NCBI GenBank assembly: GCA_022794255.1
Contig: JAAWEL010000024.1
Location: 101,593-165,592 of the forward strand
Reading direction: 5' to 3'
Length of the DNA: 64,000 bases
Source: Lachnospiraceae bacterium
Lineage (GTDB): Bacteria; Bacillota; Clostridia; Lachnospirales; Lachnospiraceae
Part shown: piece after piece, positions 55,120 through 63,427 of the stretch
How positions within the stretch are numbered: the first letter of the stretch is position 1
How the letters are laid out: every line of letters begins with the position of its first letter
The notes under the pieces: model-generated
Database searches by the model: none
What the model was told of the DNA's origin: nothing
What the model saw: only the letters and a program-made list of their open reading frames with translations
Made by a program: the position numbers and the translations under genes

Positions 55120-55599
55120 ATGACAATACAAACGGATTATGGTGTCGTGGAATATGAAGAAAGCGATTTGCTTATATTCTCCGATGGTCTCTTTGGTTTT
55201 CCAAAGCTGACGAAATATCTTCTCCTGTACTTGAATGAAGATGATGATTCTATGCTTTTGCTGCTGTCAGTAGAGGAGAGCAAGGTGGGATTTGTATTGA
55301 TCAATCCTTTCCTCCTTTGTCCTGACTACTCGCCTGTCCTGTCCCCGGAAGAGCTTGCTTGCCTGGGTGTACAAGACGCGGGAGAGCTTTCTTACTATTC
55401 AATCTGTGTCGTGCGTAACAATTATCTGGAGAACACAGTTAATTTGAAATGTCCTCTGGTAGTAAATCCACAGACACGCCATGGAATTCAGGTTATTTTG
55501 GAAAATTCTCCTTATGGATATCGTCATGAGCTGCGTTCTTTTCCAACGGTAGCCGGTTCAGCAAATGGGAGTGACGATCATGCTGATACTGAGACGTAA
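55120..55599 (+). CDS. fliW: flagellar assembly factor FliW
   Basis: FliW binds CsrA and flagellin and so couples flagellin translation to filament growth. The 159 residues are typical: Y-G-V-V-E-Y at the start, F-S-D-G-L-F-G-F-P near 22-30, the L-L-L-L-S-V-E stretch, and K-C-P-L-V-V-N-P-Q-T near 110. TAGGAGTG precedes the ATG. It overlaps csrA by 20 bases. Confidence 0.96.
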   Translation: MTIQTDYGVVEYEESDLLIFSDGLFGFPKLTKYLLLYLNEDDDSMLLLLSVEESKVGFVLINPFLLCPDYSPVLSPEELACLGVQDAGELSYYSICVVRNNYLENTVNLKCPLVVNPQTRHGIQVILENSPYGYRHELRSFPTVAGSANGSDDHADTET

Positions 55600-55825
55600 A
55601 AAAAACGAGAGTATTTTAATAGGGGATAATATCCGTATCACCATCATTGAATGTGCCGCGGACGGTGTTCGTGTTGCCATTGATGCCCCAAAACAGATTT
55701 CTATTTTACGTGAGGAACTCTCGGAGGCAGAGCAGACCAACAAAACAGCCCTGACTCCGGATATGAATTCTGTGCGGATGTTCCAGTCTCTGTTTAAAAA
55801 GCAGATCGACTCTGAGAATTCTTAA
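55580..55825 (+). CDS. csrA: translational regulator CsrA
   Basis: RNA-binding regulator of 81 residues from the ATG at 55580. It has the standard M-L-I-L-R-R-K-K start, G-D-N-I-R-I-T-I and the V-R-V-A-I-D-A-P motif, with V-x-R-E-E-L replaced by I-L-R-E-E-L. It is longer than usual by about 20 residues at the C-terminus. The likely target is the flagellin leader at 27945-27991. The start lies inside the end of fliW, so the two proteins are probably made in step. Confidence 0.95.
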   Translation: MLILRRKKNESILIGDNIRITIIECAADGVRVAIDAPKQISILREELSEAEQTNKTALTPDMNSVRMFQSLFKKQIDSENS

Positions 55826-55836
55826 AATAAGTATAG

Positions 55837-55877
55837 AAAATCCCACAATATAAAGTAACTTTATATTGTGGGATTTT
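55837..55877. terminator. bidirectional terminator between csrA and the nucleotidyltransferase gene
   Basis: A stem of about 18 bp from 55837-55854 and 55860-55877 (AAAATCCCACAATATAAA with its exact complement) has U-runs on both strands. It serves the two convergent operons. Confidence 0.88.
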
Positions 55878-55886
55878 TCACCTTTA

Positions 55887-57059
55887 CTATTTAATAAAAA
55901 GTCTGAAAAAAAGCCGTACTCCCCGCACCCCCCAAAAAAAGGGAAGCAAAACCGGAAGCCTTTCTACCATAGGATAAATTGAACTCATGTAGTGATAGTC
56001 GGGAAAAATCCAGCGAAGTTTTTTTCTGAACACCCGGAAGGAATCTGTGATTTTCTCCCAGTATAATTCTCGTCCCTCTCCCCGTTTCTCCCTTTCGATC
56101 TCCTTTTTAATCGCTTTCTCCAGACGCAATGCCTGCATATCGCTTTCCCGGTTGATAGTTCCCTGAGTCAGAAGTCGATCCTCCAGAATATCATATACTG
56201 TCACATCCTCTGGCTGATCCGTAAAATAATTATCCTTTTTATCTCCAAACCACATGTAGGAGATTCTTAAAAGCTTTTCCCCCAATTCATCTACCTGGAA
56301 ATCCTCTAACTTTTTCTGGACAGCCTCCCAGTTAATCTCCTCCCGCCATGCCCGGTGAAATATCTGCAGATCCAAAACCTCACGAAGGCGCAATTCATCG
56401 CTTACATATCCATAAACCGCCTTAGCCATACGAAAGATAAATTCACTTTCTGCCGGAAGCTCACGAATGTTCAAATAAGGTTCCCTGATATAAGAGTCCT
56501 CCAGGATTTTCTGCATATTTTTAATATATCCAGATGTACGGAATGGAAGCTTATGGTACAAAATAACCGATACTCCAGATATACGTTTCATCCGTTCTCC
56601 GTACCCCTTATATATCTGATCCGTCTCATATCCCAGATCTACCAGATATCCCTTGGCCAGAAGATAATTCTCTTCATCTAGGAGAATCTGGACAGGAGTG
56701 TTTTCTGCTGTTTCCGGCAGCTTATACAACTCCCGCATGGAAATAGAGGTAAGCAATGTACACGAAACCTCCCGCATATCCAACCACATCAGAAGCTCAC
56801 GAAAAGATTCTTCACAGTTCTCACCAAAAAGCAACGCTTCCTGATACCGTTCAAAAAAACGATCTCTCCACCGGTCCGGCAAAGCATCCCCTTTTCCCAG
56901 AACACTTAAATATACCACATTAGCTACCCGGTGATAATCAGCCAGACGGAACATTCTCTCCCAATCCAGCCGGTTATACAGCACATGCATAGTATCCTGG
57001 CGGATGATCGAGGAGACCATTCCCACCAAGGTACGTCCTTCATACAATAATTGATTCAT
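55887..57059 (-). CDS. nucleotidyltransferase-family protein (PF14907 type)
   Basis: A 390-residue soluble protein resembling the uncharacterised nucleotidyltransferase family NTP_transf_5. Supporting pieces are the N-terminal helical stretch with A-D-Y-H-R-V-A-N-V near 40, a P-V-Q-I-L-L-D beta strand with acidic residues near 123, and L-R-E-V-L-D-L-Q-I-F-H near 226. The two-Asp metal pair of active enzymes is not obvious: the strand reads L-L-D-E-E. It ends the fliD-led run, an unusual place for this family. It may modify a sugar, a surface protein or a flagellar component; no partner is evident. Confidence 0.7.
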   Translation of the reverse strand: MNQLLYEGRTLVGMVSSIIRQDTMHVLYNRLDWERMFRLADYHRVANVVYLSVLGKGDALPDRWRDRFFERYQEALLFGENCEESFRELLMWLDMREVSCTLLTSISMRELYKLPETAENTPVQILLDEENYLLAKGYLVDLGYETDQIYKGYGERMKRISGVSVILYHKLPFRTSGYIKNMQKILEDSYIREPYLNIRELPAESEFIFRMAKAVYGYVSDELRLREVLDLQIFHRAWREEINWEAVQKKLEDFQVDELGEKLLRISYMWFGDKKDNYFTDQPEDVTVYDILEDRLLTQGTINRESDMQALRLEKAIKKEIEREKRGEGRELYWEKITDSFRVFRKKLRWIFPDYHYMSSIYPMVERLPVLLPFFWGVRGVRLFFRLFIK

Positions 57060-57091
57060 ACATCTCTCTCTTTAACCTGCCTGGCCTGTAA

Positions 57092-58417
57092 TTAGCCCAG
57101 AGTATTCAATAGCAGCCCAACGGTATAGTAATTTCCCAGACTATAAGGCCCGGTACCGGAGAAATTCGATAAGTAGCGGAAGGAGGAAAAAGTGCTTTCC
57201 TGATTCCGGTCCATTCCAGCCGAAATATCCTGATCTACCAACTTTCCGGAAGATACGGACATAGCTGAATCAACTCGCTGGGTAATCCGGTCTGCAAGTC
57301 CGAACTGACCTCCCAAAATCTCTTTTGTTCCCTCAAAATCATCGCTCAAAGCCTTTTTTAAAGCTTTCTCATCCACCTGTAATTTACCGCTCTTGTCATA
57401 ACTGATTCCCACAGCTTTCAAAGTTCTCTCATTTGCAATATCCCGGCTAAAGCTGTCATACTGCGCCTTTGTCCCTTGTCCCCTTGAAGAATTTGCTTTC
57501 AAGAAATCTGTAGCCTCGTTATAGCTGGAAACCAGATCCTTTACGGCTGACACTACCTGGTCGGAATCCACCCCTGCCTTTACCTGAGCAGAGCCTGTAC
57601 CGGTAAGTGTAGCCTCTACTCTCCCATAATCCAGAGAAATCTTATTGGACTCTGAACTGCGGGAAACTGTACTGCCATTCTGCGTCACCGTGTATTGTGC
57701 ATTCTGTCCCTCTACAGCCACATTCTGAGTCCCCTCTGCTGCGCCCATCTTGCCCTGAACTGCAAAACGATTGCTCTCCCCTGTCTTTTCTGACGAAAGC
57801 ACCAGAGATACCTTGCCGTCCTCCTTTGCTACAGAAGCCTGAATCCCTGTACGGCTGCTGTTGATCTGATCTGCCGCTTCCTGAAGCATCTGCTCATTGG
57901 TCTTTTTGGCTCCGTCAGCCGTGGTAGCACTGACATTTACCCGAACACTTCTCCCTCTGGCTGACGTCACCTCAAAATCCATGGAAGCGTTGTCTGCCAC
58001 TTCTCCCGAAGCATCTAACGCCAGACTCTGATTCTGCTGGGACTGAGCTAAGGACTGAACCTGCACATTGATCTCTGTACCCTTTCTGGGGCGAAAGGTT
58101 TTATCCACAGAAACCGCTGATGGATTGGAGCTCTGAATATCCAGGCCGGAAAATACCCCAGACGAATTGCCCGACTGAAGCCGGGATGCACTAATCTTTA
58201 TATCTGTCATCCCTTTTCCATAGTTCTGCACAAACTTCAGGGTATCTGCATACTGAGTCGAACCAGATTTCACCCGAGGAACCCGGTTGATGGGAGCAAC
58301 TGCCTGCCCCTGGTTCGTCCTGGAAGCTGCTGCTGTTCGTGATGCCTGCAGGGAGCGCATCATCTGATACATACTCTGATAATTAGAATAATTATTTCCA
58401 GATACTCTCAATGACAT
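57092..58417 (-). CDS. FliD-like protein lacking the usual N-terminus
   Basis: A 441-residue protein from the ATG at 58417 (GAGGGTG upstream). The last 190 residues resemble the C-terminal part of the filament cap FliD: V-K-D-L-V-S-S-Y-N-E-A near 275, L-K-A-V-G-I-S-Y-D near 320 and K-A-L-K-K-A-L near 340. The start is instead a polar, Q/S/N-rich stretch (M-S-L-R-V-S-G-N-N-Y-S), so the canonical filament-contact segment is missing. It sits three genes after the true fliD and may be an accessory or alternative cap component. It is serine- and alanine-rich throughout, like exported flagellar proteins. Confidence 0.65.
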   Translation of the reverse strand: MSLRVSGNNYSNYQSMYQMMRSLQASRTAAASRTNQGQAVAPINRVPRVKSGSTQYADTLKFVQNYGKGMTDIKISASRLQSGNSSGVFSGLDIQSSNPSAVSVDKTFRPRKGTEINVQVQSLAQSQQNQSLALDASGEVADNASMDFEVTSARGRSVRVNVSATTADGAKKTNEQMLQEAADQINSSRTGIQASVAKEDGKVSLVLSSEKTGESNRFAVQGKMGAAEGTQNVAVEGQNAQYTVTQNGSTVSRSSESNKISLDYGRVEATLTGTGSAQVKAGVDSDQVVSAVKDLVSSYNEATDFLKANSSRGQGTKAQYDSFSRDIANERTLKAVGISYDKSGKLQVDEKALKKALSDDFEGTKEILGGQFGLADRITQRVDSAMSVSSGKLVDQDISAGMDRNQESTFSSFRYLSNFSGTGPYSLGNYYTVGLLLNTLG

Positions 58418-58543
58418 ATATACACCCTCTTTCTCACCAATCATTATAAAACATTTTGATACTCCGATAAACACGGAAAGGTACTAAGGCTGTATAAACA
58501 GCCCAAGTACCAAATAATACGTCCGCAAAACGGATTCTACCAC

Positions 58544-58969
58544 TTATAAGCTCACCGGATGTCTCTCCTTCACTCCTGAACCATAAAATGATTTATCTCT
58601 TGTAACACTTCGATTCAGTTTTTCATCTGCTTTCCGCAGTTTTTCCAGCAAAGTCTGAGTCTTTTGGCGAATCTCATATATTTTTTTCTCCTCAGAACTT
58701 TCTCCCACAGCTCTGGTGGCATCTGATGTTATAAGTACCTTCAGCTTCTGAAGAACGCTTAAGTCTGCCTCTCCCAATCGCCAGATTTCTCCCTCACATT
58801 CATCTACTTTTGCCATCTCATCTGCCCGCATTTCCAGAAGCATGGCTGCAGAAACATCATCATTTCTGGCAAAGGCATCCTCCAACTCCTTAGTCAGCCG
58901 ATCAATTTCCCGAATGGAACTGTACTTTCTCTGAAGAAGAATCATTACCCGTGTCATATCCAATTCCAT
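58544..58969 (-). CDS. small helical protein in the FliT position
   Basis: A 141-residue charged, helical protein with heptad-like stretches (about 12-50 and 90-120) and no signal or membrane segment. It follows fliS by 17 bases. By place and build it may be the FliT-type chaperone for FliD; sequence identity to FliT is not evident to me. AAAAGGGG lies upstream of the ATG. Confidence 0.62.
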   Translation of the reverse strand: MELDMTRVMILLQRKYSSIREIDRLTKELEDAFARNDDVSAAMLLEMRADEMAKVDECEGEIWRLGEADLSVLQKLKVLITSDATRAVGESSEEKKIYEIRQKTQTLLEKLRKADEKLNRSVTRDKSFYGSGVKERHPVSL

Positions 58970-58986
58970 CTGTGTCAGCCCCTTTT

Positions 58987-59391
58987 CTATCCCCGGATGT
59001 TACTCTCCTTGACCATATGCACATCATTTACTTTCCTGCTGGCCTCATCAAAAGCCTCTCTCAACTCGGAAAGGATATGACGAATACGTCCGATCTCATC
59101 CTGCCTTCTTTCTCTTCCTGCCTTTATTATGCTGAGGTCATATACCAGATAATTGTAAATTCTTCTCAGATCAATACTGATCGGCTGACTCATATCCAGA
59201 ATGTCCATCAGATAACGAACAATCCTGCTGGTTCTGGTAATACAATCCTCAAAATCCGAATAATTCTTATCATTCAGAGAGTACTCTGCCCGGTTCAGCC
59301 GACTGATCGCCTCGTCAAAGAGCAGCAGAAGCTGCTCTGCACTTGACATGGAATAAATAGTTTGTTCTTTATAGCGACTATATCCGTTCAT
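58987..59391 (-). CDS. fliS: flagellin export chaperone FliS
   Basis: Binds the flagellin C-terminus and stops premature assembly. The 134 residues have the family pattern: G-Y-S-R-Y-K near the start, L-L-L-L-F-D-E-A-I near 20, and I-Y-N-Y-L-V-Y-D-L near 78-86. It follows fliD, as usual. AAGGGGA precedes the ATG. Confidence 0.95.
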   Translation of the reverse strand: MNGYSRYKEQTIYSMSSAEQLLLLFDEAISRLNRAEYSLNDKNYSDFEDCITRTSRIVRYLMDILDMSQPISIDLRRIYNYLVYDLSIIKAGRERRQDEIGRIRHILSELREAFDEASRKVNDVHMVKESNIRG

Positions 59392-59411
59392 CCAATCCCC
59401 TTCTATCTTCC

Positions 59412-62400
59412 TTAGGCCATAATCTGTGACAGATAACTGGCCTGGGAATTCATCTTGTTGATCATTGTCTCCATGGTGGTAAACTGAGAGATATAACGAT
59501 CTTGCTCTGTCTTCAGCTTAGCCCGAAGCTGCTCAATCAAATCCTGTTTACTCTTGATCTCCTTATAAATCTGATTTTTCATAAGGGAGGTAGGTATCTT
59601 CTCTGAACCGGCTTCCTCAATCAAACGTCCATAAGAATTCCCATTTCTGCTGGCAAACCGGGTAGCGTAGGGAGTGAAGGTATCCTCTACAATCTTCACC
59701 AGGCCATTGCCCATTCCACCGCCTCCGGTAAAGAGGGCTGACACTTTCTCTGGCTTGCTCTCCATAGCAGTGCGGAATGCAGTCTCATCAAAAGCGATCA
59801 CACCGCCATCTTTCTCATTATCTGAGTAGGTAATTCCCATCTCCTTCAGATCTTCATAGCTAAGACCGGTCTGCTGCATCAGCTTTGTGTACACAGACTG
59901 AATGTCCATACTCAGACTTCGCATGGTGGAATCGTTAAAGAGCAGGCCTGACTTGGCTTTCTTCTCCCAGTTCTCAATAGAGGTCTCGCTCATCTCATCC
60001 TTCTGCTCATCAGTCAGAGGACCATAGGAGCTGTCGGGACGGCTAGTTACCTGAGAATTAACCTCCGTTACAATAGCATTGAAATCCTCGAAGAATTTCT
60101 TTACCTTTTCCACTACCTTATCTACATCCGCTTTGGCACTGAACTTTACAGCCTCAGAGGTATCGGCAATCCACTCCTCTTTTCCATCTGCACCAGTCTT
60201 ATATTCACCACCAAAAGTACCGGATACCGTAACTTCCATACCTTCCAGGTTGAAGGTGTTGGATGCACGTTCCAAGGTCACAGTCACGCCGTTTCCATAG
60301 CTGACATCAATAATGGCATCCTGGCCCTTAACAAGACCAGCCTCATTGTCAAGTACAAGGTTTCCATTAGCATCCTTTTCAAACTCTCCTGTCGCCTCAT
60401 CCTTCTTGTGCATACCAAAAAGATCCTGAGCCAATTTGGAGTCCAGAGTAATCTCCCTGGCCGCACCAGTCTCATTGGACACCAGCATAAACTGACCGGT
60501 AGCGTCCACATAAGTTGCCTTGACTCCCACATCTTCATTGGAATTAATCTTAGACAGAATGCTGCTGATGCTGGTATTTGCATCGATTCCTCCAATTGTC
60601 ACACCATTGATTACAAGGCCATCCTTATAATCCTCCTTATACATATCAATGCCAATACTTGACTGATTTAATTTTCCGTCTAAGTTTACTTTATTTGATG
60701 CACCATTGACAATACCCAGGTTATACAACACCGCTGGGTCACTGCTGGTGATGGATATTGTGGAAGTTGCCGTAGTAGAAGATTTCTCCGATGTCTTAAA
60801 TGACAATTTGCCATCTGTCACTTCAGCTAAAACCACACCCTTACCAAAAGCCCGGTCCAAACGCTCCTGGACATTTGATGCAATCACTTCCATCCGGTTT
60901 GCATCCTTAGCCTCCGTTTTGCGGCTTTCCAGTTCTGCATCCAGTCTCTTCTCTACAAGTTCATCTATATCTGCTTGTGTGTACTTGCCATCTACCGTAT
61001 TTTCCGGTTTTGCTAACTCAGCCTCCAGCTTTGTTTTCAGTTCATTTTGTATCTTTTCTTTATTTTCATCCGTTTTCAGAGCGGCTTCAAGTTCTGCCTC
61101 AACAATCCGCTTTTTCTCTTCCTCTGGAAGATCCTTATAATCCGGATTGTCCTCAACCTTTTGTTCAATATCCGGTCTTAACTGGTCTTTTAATTGGTCT
61201 CTTATCTCTTTCTCAAGCTTTTTGCTAAGATCTGCCTTGATCGTATTTTCCAGATCCTTCCTGACATCTGCGATTAGCTGATCCCTGAGGGCTGATCCTT
61301 CTGCATAGTCCAATTCAAATTGGTCTATAATCTCCTGTTCTTTCTCAGGAGTCAGTCCAATCTTTAAAAGCTCCTTTGCCTCCTCGGACGTGATTAGCTC
61401 AATATCCTTTTTACTGCCGTCATAATTGAATGTAAGCTTCTTCCCTGCCAGATAATCAAGAGCACTTGTCTGCACTAATGCGGAATCCTTAAAACCATTC
61501 AAGCCATTATTAAAGTCAGTCAGGGTAAGGCCGGTATCTCCCACCTCTCCCTTATAGCCTAAAGCTCCCAATGCTGTGGAGTTGCCCTGGATTACATAAT
61601 TGCCCATACTCTTGCCGTCTTTCTGGACAAGGTTCATCTTACCATCTTTATATTCAAATTTAAGGACATCTCCAATCTTATCGCCTTTGGTCGTTCCACT
61701 TCCATCATTTGTACCAAAAGTAACCTCAGACTGCTCAAGAGCTTTATTCAGCTCTTTGGCCAGACGCTCTCCGTATTCTTCTTCTGTCTCAAGCCTTGTA
61801 GTGCCGTCTGCCAGTCTTATCTCGCCCAGGAAATAATCAATCTTCTTCGTTACTTCATTTCCGTTTTCATCCTTATCCTTGTAAGTTGTGGGCATAGTAA
61901 ACGTCTGTGTGTTAGAATATGTTCCGTCCCCATTTGCAATACCAAAACGAAGCTGCCGTCCCATCAGCTTGGACTCGTACATAAACGCCCCTTCCAAGTC
62001 CTTTAAATTGGTGGTCAAAGCTCCCTGCTTTGCATCTGATTTATATACACTGGATGTAGCTAGCTGCCTCACCGCCTGAACCGAGACGCTGTTCACCAGC
62101 TGAGAACTTCCTGTAGCAGTGATAAACCGGGTTGCTTCTTCCTTTCCCAGTACGCTGATCAAATTCTTGGCAAAAGTATTGGGATCTTTTAAACTGGTGG
62201 GTGAAGTATAACTGGAAAAATTGTCGTACAGATCCAAAATCTTGTCACTGATACTTCTGTACGCCTCCTGCTTCCACTCCAGCTTGGTAATTTCTTTCTC
62301 CTGATTGGTGATCTTCGTGGTAGTGCCAAGAGTCATCTGCTCTATGATCTCATCCCGGTCGATACCGGAGGCCATACCGCCATATCCTCTCAAAGATGTA

Positions 62401-62435
62401 TTGCCCAGGCTGCTTGTCGATGTTACACTCGCCAT
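59412..62435 (-). CDS. fliD: flagellar filament cap protein FliD, enlarged
   Basis: About 1007 residues from the ATG at 62435 (AAAGGAGA upstream), roughly twice the B. subtilis length. The N-terminal FliD domain (I-R/D-R-D-E-I-I-E-Q-M-T-L near 25 and K-L-E-W-K-Q-E-A-Y-R-S near 52) and C-terminal domain (G-L-S-Y-E-D-L-K-E-M-G-I near 850, closing helices 960-1000) are normal. The extra length includes a strongly charged K/E/D-rich helical segment at about 358-527, likely a coiled coil, plus large surface domains. It caps the growing filament and guides flagellin folding. Confidence 0.94.
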   Translation of the reverse strand: MASVTSTSSLGNTSLRGYGGMASGIDRDEIIEQMTLGTTTKITNQEKEITKLEWKQEAYRSISDKILDLYDNFSSYTSPTSLKDPNTFAKNLISVLGKEEATRFITATGSSQLVNSVSVQAVRQLATSSVYKSDAKQGALTTNLKDLEGAFMYESKLMGRQLRFGIANGDGTYSNTQTFTMPTTYKDKDENGNEVTKKIDYFLGEIRLADGTTRLETEEEYGERLAKELNKALEQSEVTFGTNDGSGTTKGDKIGDVLKFEYKDGKMNLVQKDGKSMGNYVIQGNSTALGALGYKGEVGDTGLTLTDFNNGLNGFKDSALVQTSALDYLAGKKLTFNYDGSKKDIELITSEEAKELLKIGLTPEKEQEIIDQFELDYAEGSALRDQLIADVRKDLENTIKADLSKKLEKEIRDQLKDQLRPDIEQKVEDNPDYKDLPEEEKKRIVEAELEAALKTDENKEKIQNELKTKLEAELAKPENTVDGKYTQADIDELVEKRLDAELESRKTEAKDANRMEVIASNVQERLDRAFGKGVVLAEVTDGKLSFKTSEKSSTTATSTISITSSDPAVLYNLGIVNGASNKVNLDGKLNQSSIGIDMYKEDYKDGLVINGVTIGGIDANTSISSILSKINSNEDVGVKATYVDATGQFMLVSNETGAAREITLDSKLAQDLFGMHKKDEATGEFEKDANGNLVLDNEAGLVKGQDAIIDVSYGNGVTVTLERASNTFNLEGMEVTVSGTFGGEYKTGADGKEEWIADTSEAVKFSAKADVDKVVEKVKKFFEDFNAIVTEVNSQVTSRPDSSYGPLTDEQKDEMSETSIENWEKKAKSGLLFNDSTMRSLSMDIQSVYTKLMQQTGLSYEDLKEMGITYSDNEKDGGVIAFDETAFRTAMESKPEKVSALFTGGGGMGNGLVKIVEDTFTPYATRFASRNGNSYGRLIEEAGSEKIPTSLMKNQIYKEIKSKQDLIEQLRAKLKTEQDRYISQFTTMETMINKMNSQASYLSQIMA

Positions 62436-62555
62436 TTTTATATCTCCTTTCTCTTCCAATCTCCTTCATCTTCTGAACTGCCGCTCAGACAACCCCAATT
62501 TCTGTCATCTAAGGGCTTAATACACAGAAAAAAATCATTTTTAATCTATACTTAT

Positions 62556-62563
62556 TTATCGAC
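62556..62563 (-). promoter_or_regulatory. possible sigma-28 -10 ahead of fliD
   Basis: GTCGATAA on the minus strand (62563-62556) is one base from GCCGATAA. It lies about 120 bases upstream of fliD in the gap shared with the divergent ParA gene. No strong -35 is seen. Confidence 0.4.
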
Positions 62564-62641
62564 ATGTTATATAATAAAAATAATATCTGAACTAAAAAAA
62601 TCATTTTTACCATTTACTATTCTATCATTGGAGGTACCGTT

Positions 62642-63427
62642 TTGTCTATCATTATTACAGTTTCCAATCAGAAAGGCGGAGTCGGCAAAACTACTACATC
62701 CGCAGCCATAGCCTCCGGGATTTTCCTTGCAGGCAAAAGGGTTCTGGGAATTGATTTAGATCCCCAGGGTAACCTGGGATTTTGTCTTGGAGCGGGGATG
62801 GATAACCCTTATACGGTTCTGGATGTGTTAAAGGGCACCGTACCGGTCCAAGAAGCCCTTTTTAAGAGCGATTATGGCGATCTGCTGGTGTCAGATATCA
62901 CCCTCAGCAGCAGCGGCCTGGAATCCATCAAGGGCAGGAGGGAATATATTCTCAGGGATGCCATAAAGCCGGTTATCGACCAGTATGATTATATTATCAT
63001 AGATACGCCGCCGGCGCTGAACCTATTGACGGTCAATGCCTATTCCGTTTCCAATTTCCTGATTATTCCCATGGCTTCCGATATCCTAAGCCTGGTAGGG
63101 CTTGCCCAGTTAAAAGAGACCATTGATACAGTCCGCGAAACCTTCAACCCCAACTTAAATGTTCTGGGCATCCTGCTTACCCGATTCAACGGACGCACCC
63201 TTTTGTCACGGGATGTTCTTGAAATGGCTCAGCAGCTGGCCAACCAGATCAATTCCCGTGTGTTTGATACAAAGATCCGATCCGGTGTTGCCGTTGCGGA
63301 GGCTCCGGCTCACGGTGAAAGTATTTTTTCATACAATCCCCGCTCATCGGCGGTAAAGGATTATCTGGCATTTCTTGACGAGATTGCACCAGAGATCCAT
63401 TTAAAGGAGGTAGCACAGAATGGCTAA
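62642..63427 (+). CDS. ParA/Soj-family ATPase
   Basis: A 261-residue P-loop ATPase with deviant Walker A K-G-G-V-G-K-T-T near 10-17, L-D-P-Q-G-N near 39-44 and I-I-I-D-T-P-P-A-L near 118-126. Family members segregate DNA or place large complexes such as chemotaxis arrays and flagella. Start is TTG at 62642 behind GGAGGT. The next gene is not a typical ParB, so a positioning role rather than chromosome segregation is plausible. Divergent from fliD. Confidence 0.9.
   Translation: MSIIITVSNQKGGVGKTTTSAAIASGIFLAGKRVLGIDLDPQGNLGFCLGAGMDNPYTVLDVLKGTVPVQEALFKSDYGDLLVSDITLSSSGLESIKGRREYILRDAIKPVIDQYDYIIIDTPPALNLLTVNAYSVSNFLIIPMASDILSLVGLAQLKETIDTVRETFNPNLNVLGILLTRFNGRTLLSRDVLEMAQQLANQINSRVFDTKIRSGVAVAEAPAHGESIFSYNPRSSAVKDYLAFLDEIAPEIHLKEVAQNG

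Noticed and set aside
55918..55940. C6-A7 run as a possible third slippery tract
   Set aside because: It lies inside an uninterrupted reading frame at the C-terminal end of the nucleotidyltransferase-like gene, and the C run is shorter than the two G9 tracts.
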